10,952 nt of DNA from positions 1 through 10,952 of the forward strand of contig CALCQB010000333.1 in the NCBI GenBank assembly GCA_937897535.1. Direction: 5' to 3'. Source of the DNA: an uncultured Novosphingobium sp. (GTDB lineage Bacteria > Pseudomonadota > Alphaproteobacteria > Sphingomonadales > Sphingomonadaceae). The notes below the pieces were generated by a model, which searched no databases, was not told where the DNA came from, and saw only the letters and a list, made by a program, of their open reading frames with translations. A program made the position numbers and the translations under genes. Below, in pieces: positions 6,607-10,952 of this stretch; the first letter of the stretch is position 1; each line of letters opens with the position of its first letter.

Positions 6607-7745
6607 GCCAGCCCCGTTTCCTAGTCTGGGGCACCTTCGATACCGGCAAGCCGCGGGTGCGGACACTGCTCGCGGCACTGCGGCTCGAGGAGCCGGCCCT
6701 GCCGGTCTGCCACCGCAATCCCTGGGCCGGGATCGAGGACAAGAGTCAGATCAAGGGTCTTGGCCCCAAGCTGAGTCTGCTGCTGCGCTGGCTGCTGGCC
6801 TATCCGGCGCTGGTCTGGGCCTATCTGCGGGCGCCACGACACCAGGTCGTCGTCATTCCTTATCCCGGCATTCTCGATGTGCTGGTGCTGTGGCCGCTCG
6901 CGAAGCTGCGCGGGGCCAAGATCTGCTGGGACATGTTCCTCTCGCTCTACGACACCACGGTGATCGATCGCGCGCTGCTCCACCGGGGCAGCATCGCGGC
7001 GCGGCTGCTCTATGCCGCCGAATGGCTCGCGACCCGTGCCGCCGACCTGGTTATGCTCGATACCGCAACCCACGCCGCCTACATCGCCGAGCTGTTTGGG
7101 CTGCCGCCCGCCAAAATGGCCGCCTTTCAGGTCGGGGCCGAGACCGACGTATTTGTCCGCGCCGCTCAGCCGCCCGCGACCGACCCGATCCAGGTGTTGT
7201 TCTACGGCCAGTTCATCCCGCTCCACGGGCTCGACACGATCATTTCGGCGATCGAACTGGTGGAACAGCGCGGCGAGATTCCTGAGCTGAAGTTCACAAT
7301 CGTCGGCACCGGGCAGGAACAGCCCCGGATCGACGCGCTGATCGCTGCCAAGGGCCTGAGCGCGATCGAACGTATCAGCTGGGTCGAGTTTCGCGCCCTT
7401 CCCGCCCTGATCGAACAATCGGCGATCTGCCTCGGTGTGTTTGCACCCGACGGCAAGGGCACCCGGGTGATCCCCAACAAGGTGTTCCAGATCCTTTCGG
7501 TCGGCCGACCGCTGATCACCATGGACAGCCCGGCAATCCGCGAGCTGGCCTCGCACGGACCGGCGCTGCGGCTGGTCCCGCCGGGCAATGCGGCCGCACT
7601 GGCCGACTCAATCATCCAGTTCGCCCGCGACCTTGCCGCTCCCGGCGGGGCCTTGGCGCTGCACCAATCCGCCGTTGCCACGATGCCCCAGGTCGGTGCA
7701 TCGGCGGTGCGCGGCCAATTTCTCTCAGCCACGGAGACCCTGTGA
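6603..7745 (+). CDS. GT4-type (GT-B fold) glycosyltransferase
   Basis: This 380-residue protein has no long membrane anchor, although hydrophobic stretches near 58-75 and 82-101 suggest membrane association. The C-terminal Rossmann half has the GT4 landmarks VLFYGQFIPLHGLDTIISAI (198-217), FTIVGTGQEQPRI (231-243) and GTRVIPNKVFQILSVGRPLI (286-305). In this last segment the position usually held by the second glutamate of the EX7E motif is Q296, and the first would fall at R288; this may be the norm in its subfamily or may change catalysis. The donor would be a nucleotide sugar and the reaction cytoplasmic; the acceptor is unknown. Its ATG overlaps the stop of the flippase-like gene (ATGA), and its TGA shares a base with the methyltransferase ATG, so translation of the three is probably coupled. 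Confidence 0.87.
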   Translation: MSQPRFLVWGTFDTGKPRVRTLLAALRLEEPALPVCHRNPWAGIEDKSQIKGLGPKLSLLLRWLLAYPALVWAYLRAPRHQVVVIPYPGILDVLVLWPLAKLRGAKICWDMFLSLYDTTVIDRALLHRGSIAARLLYAAEWLATRAADLVMLDTATHAAYIAELFGLPPAKMAAFQVGAETDVFVRAAQPPATDPIQVLFYGQFIPLHGLDTIISAIELVEQRGEIPELKFTIVGTGQEQPRIDALIAAKGLSAIERISWVEFRALPALIEQSAICLGVFAPDGKGTRVIPNKVFQILSVGRPLITMDSPAIRELASHGPALRLVPPGNAAALADSIIQFARDLAAPGGALALHQSAVATMPQVGASAVRGQFLSATETL

Positions 7746-8551
7746 TGTCCAGTTCCGCCGAACCCGCCCTGACCGTCGATCGCCAGTACGGCGCGGTCCT
7801 CGAAGGCCGCTGGGTCCCTGCGCCGCGCTTCGTGTTGCGCCGCGACCGGGTCTTGCCGCTGGTCGAGAGCCTGCCCGCCGGCCGGGTGATCGAGGTTGGC
7901 TGCGGATCGGGCGCGTTGCTGCGCGAACTGGCCCAGCGCGGCCACGAATGCGTCGGGCTGGAAACCTCGCCCGATGCGGTTGAAGTGGCTGGGCAAATGC
8001 TGGCCGACTTTCCCAAGGCGCGCGTGCTGGCCGAGGCAGAGCTAGGCTGGGACGGCACCTTCGACCTGCTGATGGCGTTCGAGGTGCTCGAGCATATCGA
8101 GCACGATCACGCCGCGCTGAAGGACTGGGTTCGCTGGCTCAAGCCCGGCGGCAAGGTTATCCTGTCGATGCCCGCCCACATGGCGATGTGGAGCCAGCGC
8201 GACGCCTGGGCCGGTCACTATCGCCGCTATGGCAAGGACGACATGGTCAAGCTGGCCGCAGCGGCCGGGCTCAAGATCGACAAGCTTGAATGCTACGGCT
8301 TCCCGCTGTCCAATCTGACCCACTGGCTGGGCAATGTCTCGGTCCGCGGGCAGGACTATGCCGGCGGCGGGATCAGCCAGGAAGAGGCCACCGCCGCCAG
8401 CGGAACCGACCGCAAGACCGCGATCAAGTACTTCCCGTGGCAGCGTTCGCTGCTGGGCCGGGCGATCATGGGCACCGCCTGCCAGGTCCAGCGCCCGTTC
8501 CTGAGCACGCGGCTGGGCGACGGTTATCTGCTGGTCGCCAGCAAGCCCTGA
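7745..8551 (+). CDS. Class I SAM-dependent methyltransferase
   Basis: This 268-residue protein has a Rossmann methyltransferase core. Motif I is VIEVGCGSGALLRELA (48-63), the acidic residue binding the SAM ribose is E73 in GLETSP, and FDLLMAFEVLEHIEHD (106-121) followed by LKPGGKVILSMPAH (132-145) covers motifs II-III. The next part, WAGHYRRYGKDDMVKLAAAAGL (start at 155), is typical of UbiG/Methyltransf_11/23-like enzymes acting on small molecules, lipids or glycans. The C-terminal 80 residues are not recognised. The ATG at 7745 overlaps the glycosyltransferase stop (TGATG); a GTG just before it would add one residue. As last gene of the run it may methylate the sugar or lipid made by the others. 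The chemistry is firm, the substrate unknown. Confidence 0.88.
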   Translation: MSSSAEPALTVDRQYGAVLEGRWVPAPRFVLRRDRVLPLVESLPAGRVIEVGCGSGALLRELAQRGHECVGLETSPDAVEVAGQMLADFPKARVLAEAELGWDGTFDLLMAFEVLEHIEHDHAALKDWVRWLKPGGKVILSMPAHMAMWSQRDAWAGHYRRYGKDDMVKLAAAAGLKIDKLECYGFPLSNLTHWLGNVSVRGQDYAGGGISQEEATAASGTDRKTAIKYFPWQRSLLGRAIMGTACQVQRPFLSTRLGDGYLLVASKP

Positions 8552-8672
8552 CGAAATCGCTGCCCGCATTAGGAAATATTCAAAGTTTCCGCCTTATTCA
8601 CCATTACCGTAAGCCGGACGGTATCCATCCCGATGGCACACGAACCGCAGTTTTCCGGGGGAAAGAGCCACA
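8552..8672 (+). promoter_or_regulatory. cpaF leader region with inverted repeats
   Basis: This 121-base gap probably holds the promoter of cpaF. Three inverted repeats are visible: GGAAA (8572-8576) with TTTCC (8586-8590), the perfect TACCGT-N7-ACGGTA (8605-8610 with 8618-8623) and TTTCC-GGG-GGAAA (8652-8664). The last contains the purine-rich stretch that must act as ribosome-binding site for the ATG at 8673, so a small hairpin could partly hide it. No strong intrinsic terminator for the preceding operon is seen. Confidence 0.45.
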
Positions 8673-10190
8673 ATGAGCGCATTTGGCCGACGTAATGGGG
8701 CTGGCGGCATGTCCTCCGGGGCCCGCCCGCAATTTGGTGTCGCGCGTCCGATGAAGGGCGGGATCGACAACAGCAAGTCGCAGGGTGGCGATCAATTCCC
8801 GCCGCTTCCGGGCGAGGATGCCGCACCGCTGCCTGGTCTGGACGCCCAGTCGTCCAAGGCCGACGCGATGACCCGGCTGCAGGACCGCGTCAACGGGATC
8901 TCCGAGGGCAACTACGAAGCCCAGGGCTTCGAAGCCTCGGTCCACAAGATCAAGGAACAGGTGCTTCCGCGCCTGCTCGAACGGGTTGATCCCGAAGCCG
9001 CGGCGACGCTGACCAAGGACGAACTGTCCGAGGAATTCCGCCCGATCATCATGGAAGTGCTGGCCGAACTGAAGGTCACGCTCAACCGGCGTGAACAGTT
9101 TGCGCTTGAAAAGGTCCTGATCGACGAGTTGCTGGGCTTTGGCCCGCTGGAAGAGCTGCTCAATGATCCGGACATTTCCGATATCATGGTCAACGGGCCG
9201 TTGCAGACCTACATCGAAAAGAAGGGCAAGCTGATGATTGCCCCGATCCAGTTCCGCGACGAACAGCATCTGTTCCAGATCGCGCAGCGGATCGTCAACC
9301 AGGTCGGCCGCCGGGTCGACCAGACCACCCCGCTGGCCGACGCCCGCCTCAAGGACGGCAGCCGCGTCAACGTCATCGTTCCGCCGCTCAGCTTGCGCGG
9401 CACTGCGATCTCGATTCGTAAATTCTCCGAGAAGCCGATCACGATCGACATGCTCAAGGAATTCGGTTCGATGAGCGAGAAGATGGCGACCGCGCTCAAG
9501 ATCGCCGGGGCCTGCCGGATGAACGTGGTCATCTCGGGCGGTACCGGCTCGGGCAAGACCACCATGCTCAATGCCCTGTCGAAGATGATCGACCCGGGCG
9601 AACGCGTGCTGACGATCGAAGACGCCGCCGAACTCCGCCTGCAGCAGCCGCACTGGCTGCCGCTGGAAACCCGCCCGCCGAACCTTGAAGGGCAAGGCGC
9701 GATCACCATCGGCGATCTTGTCAAGAACGCCCTGCGTATGCGGCCGGACCGGATCATCCTGGGCGAAATCCGCGGCGCGGAAGCGTTCGATCTGCTCGCC
9801 GCGATGAACACCGGCCACGATGGCTCGATGTGTACGCTTCACGCCAACAGCCCGCGCGAATGCCTGGGCCGTATGGAAAACATGATCCTGATGGGCGACA
9901 TCAAGATCCCCAAGGAAGCCATTTCGCGCCAGATCGCCGAATCGGTCGATCTGATCGTCCAGGTCAAGCGTCTGCGCGACGGTTCGCGCCGCACCACCGA
10001 GATCACCGAAGTGATCGGGATGGAAGGCGATGTGATCGTCACCCAGTCGCTGTTCAAGTTCGAATATCTCGACGAAAGCGACGACGGCAAGATCATCGGC
10101 GAGTTCCGCTCGTCGGGCCTGCGGCCCTACACGCTGGAAAAGGCCCGGATGTTCGGGTTCGATCAGGCGTACTTGGAAGCCTGTCTCTAA
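8673..10190 (+). CDS. cpaF: Tad/Flp pilus secretion ATPase CpaF (TadA)
   Basis: This 505-residue protein is the hexameric ATPase that powers Tad-type (Flp, type IVc) pilus assembly at the inner-membrane face. The first 80 or so residues are Gly/Pro-rich and probably disordered. An N-terminal helical domain follows, then FGPLEELLNDPDISDIMVNG (156-175), the usual signature of CpaF/VirB11-like ATPases. Walker A is GGTGSGKTT (289-297), the Asp box is TIEDAAEL (314-321), Walker B lies in RIILGEIRGAE (360-370) and the His box is TGHDGSMCTLHANSP (380-394). All key residues are intact, and the length is close to other alphaproteobacterial CpaF proteins. The ATG at 8673 follows a GGGGGAAAG stretch. 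No pilin, cpaB/C/E, tadB or tadC lies within the window, so the partners must be elsewhere. Confidence 0.95.
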   Translation: MSAFGRRNGAGGMSSGARPQFGVARPMKGGIDNSKSQGGDQFPPLPGEDAAPLPGLDAQSSKADAMTRLQDRVNGISEGNYEAQGFEASVHKIKEQVLPRLLERVDPEAAATLTKDELSEEFRPIIMEVLAELKVTLNRREQFALEKVLIDELLGFGPLEELLNDPDISDIMVNGPLQTYIEKKGKLMIAPIQFRDEQHLFQIAQRIVNQVGRRVDQTTPLADARLKDGSRVNVIVPPLSLRGTAISIRKFSEKPITIDMLKEFGSMSEKMATALKIAGACRMNVVISGGTGSGKTTMLNALSKMIDPGERVLTIEDAAELRLQQPHWLPLETRPPNLEGQGAITIGDLVKNALRMRPDRIILGEIRGAEAFDLLAAMNTGHDGSMCTLHANSPRECLGRMENMILMGDIKIPKEAISRQIAESVDLIVQVKRLRDGSRRTTEITEVIGMEGDVIVTQSLFKFEYLDESDDGKIIGEFRSSGLRPYTLEKARMFGFDQAYLEACL

Positions 10191-10199
10191 ACTGCTCGG

Positions 10200-10427
10200 C
10201 TAGACGAAATACCGCCCGAACACCGCCATGAGGAAGGCCAGAAAGGCCGACCAGAAGGCGATGTCGCGCCACGGCATCCAGCCGACCGCGTCGGCGTCGC
10301 TGCGGGTCATCCGGCGGCGGTCGCCGCGCCAGGCGACGAACGCGAGGCAGGCCAGCGCAAAGGCCAGCAGCGCCGAGCGCACCCAGGGTTCGTCGAGCCA
10401 GTCGGATATGGTTGCTTGCCAGTCCAT
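10200..10427 (-). CDS. Small two-helix membrane protein, unknown function
   Basis: This 75-residue protein has an amphipathic start (MDWQATISDWLDEPWV), a membrane helix at about 17-34, a charged loop with RGDRRRMTRSDAD (34-46) and a second helix at about 55-72, ending GRYFV. The arginine-rich loop suggests both ends face the periplasm. I do not recognise a family. It converges on cpaF with 9 bases between the stops and diverges from the EamA gene with 43 bases between starts. Support comes from its placement in an otherwise empty gap and its sensible topology. The ribosome-binding site is weak (GCAGCGG just before the ATG). It could be a spurious frame, but the two well-spaced helices argue for a real gene. 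Confidence 0.7.
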   Translation of the reverse strand: MDWQATISDWLDEPWVRSALLAFALACLAFVAWRGDRRRMTRSDADAVGWMPWRDIAFWSAFLAFLMAVFGRYFV

Positions 10428-10430
10428 CCG

Positions 10431-10448
10431 CTGCCGTTAGAGCGGCAG
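10431..10448. repeat. Hairpin between divergent genes
   Basis: CTGCCG (10431-10436) and CGGCAG (10443-10448) form a perfect six-base stem with loop TTAGAG. It lies in the 43-base gap between the small membrane protein gene and the EamA gene, close to both starts. It could be an operator or a leader hairpin, or chance; there is no U-tract on either side, so it is not a terminator. Confidence 0.4.
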
Positions 10449-10470
10449 GGTGGGACCTGTCCAGAAGCCG

Positions 10471-10952
10471 ATGTACGCCCTTGGCCTGCGGTTGCTGGCG
10501 ACGATGGTGCTGGCCACGCTGGTGATGGTGGTGAAATACACCGCCGCGAGCGGGGTCGCCTTTCCCGAAATCCTGTTCTGGCGGCAAGTCCCCTCCGCGG
10601 TGCTGATCCTGGCCTGGCTTGCCCTGCGGGGCGAGGTTCACCGGCTGCGAACTCACCGCCTGCCCAGCCACGCCCGCCGGGCGCTGCTCGGCATGACGGG
10701 GATGTTTTTCACATTCGGCGCGCCGATCCTGCTGCCGCTGGCGGTGGCGACGACACTTGGGTTCACCACGCCGGTGTTCGCGGTGATCTTTTCGGCCTTG
10801 CTGCTCAAGGAAAAGATCGGCCCGGTGCGCTGGCTGGCGGTCGCGCTGGGGTTTGCGGGGGTGGTGATCATCGCCCAGCCCGGCCATGCGGCGATCCCGC
10901 CGTTCGGCGCGGCGGTCGGCTTGGGTGCGGGCTTCATGGTCGCGCTGATCTC
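10471..10952 (+). CDS. DMT superfamily (EamA) transporter, 5' part
   Basis: The reading frame is open from 10441 to the window edge and encodes the first 160 or so residues of a second EamA-type transporter. It starts MYALGLRLLATMVLATLVMV and continues with the FPEILFWRQVPSAVLI block (31-46) and the PLAVATTLGFTTPVFAVIFSALLLKEK region at about 88-114, which matches the end of a first EamA repeat. About five helices are visible; the second repeat is outside the window. I chose the ATG at 10471; a GTG at 10450 in frame is an alternative that adds seven residues. It is a different branch of the family from the EamA gene at 2074-2973, judging by sequence. Substrate unknown. Confidence 0.88.
   Translation, partial: MYALGLRLLATMVLATLVMVVKYTAASGVAFPEILFWRQVPSAVLILAWLALRGEVHRLRTHRLPSHARRALLGMTGMFFTFGAPILLPLAVATTLGFTTPVFAVIFSALLLKEKIGPVRWLAVALGFAGVVIIAQPGHAAIPPFGAAVGLGAGFMVALI

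Noticed and set aside
8604..9842. 412-codon minus-strand open frame antisense to cpaF
   Set aside because: It is complementary to conserved CpaF coding sequence, has no recognisable domain and runs through the cpaF leader.
2074..10952. The two EamA transporters as ends of a duplicated or mobile segment
   Set aside because: They lie on opposite strands, belong to visibly different branches of a very common family, and no flanking repeats are seen.

Overview
The window is about 66 % GC by eye and reads as ordinary chromosome of an alphaproteobacterium, most probably a member of the Sphingomonadales. Three things point there: the 85-residue, C-terminally short F1 epsilon subunit; the GC-rich coding style with frequent GTG/TTG starts; and an intergenic inverted-repeat element of the CAAATGGGGAGGTGG / GACGGAGGGG type. 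The order-level assignment is an inference, because the window holds no rRNA or other marker gene.

Layout. (1) 1-544: the end of the F1Fo ATP synthase operon, with the atpD 3' end, atpC and a clear intrinsic terminator. (2) 553-700: a folded intergenic repeat made of two inverted 39-base arms, each able to form its own hairpin, with an inner inverted repeat between them. (3) 703-2973, minus strand: a DMT/EamA transporter, a secreted DUF6265 lipocalin-like protein and a PhzF-family isomerase. (4) 2974-3102: an A+T-richer divergent promoter region with several short palindromes. (5) 3103-8551, plus strand: five tightly packed genes for a GT2 polyprenyl-phosphate glycosyltransferase, a GT-C membrane glycosyltransferase, a YbhN/UPF0104 (LPG-synthase-TM) flippase-like protein, a GT4 glycosyltransferase and a class I SAM methyltransferase. 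(6) 8673-10190: cpaF, the secretion ATPase of Tad/Flp pili, with no other tad/cpa gene beside it in the window. (7) 10200-10427, minus strand: a small two-helix membrane protein. (8) 10471 to the end: the 5' part of a second EamA-type transporter.

How the genes may work together. The best candidate for an undescribed system is the five-gene block at 3103-8551. The GT2 enzyme could load a sugar onto a polyprenyl phosphate on the cytoplasmic face. The UPF0104 protein could help move that lipid (or the acceptor) across the membrane. The GT-C enzyme could transfer the sugar on the periplasmic face. The GT4 enzyme and the methyltransferase could build or cap the cytoplasmic acceptor. The families are recognised from sequence; substrate, acceptor and final product cannot be read from it. 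The remaining regions look like conventional genes.
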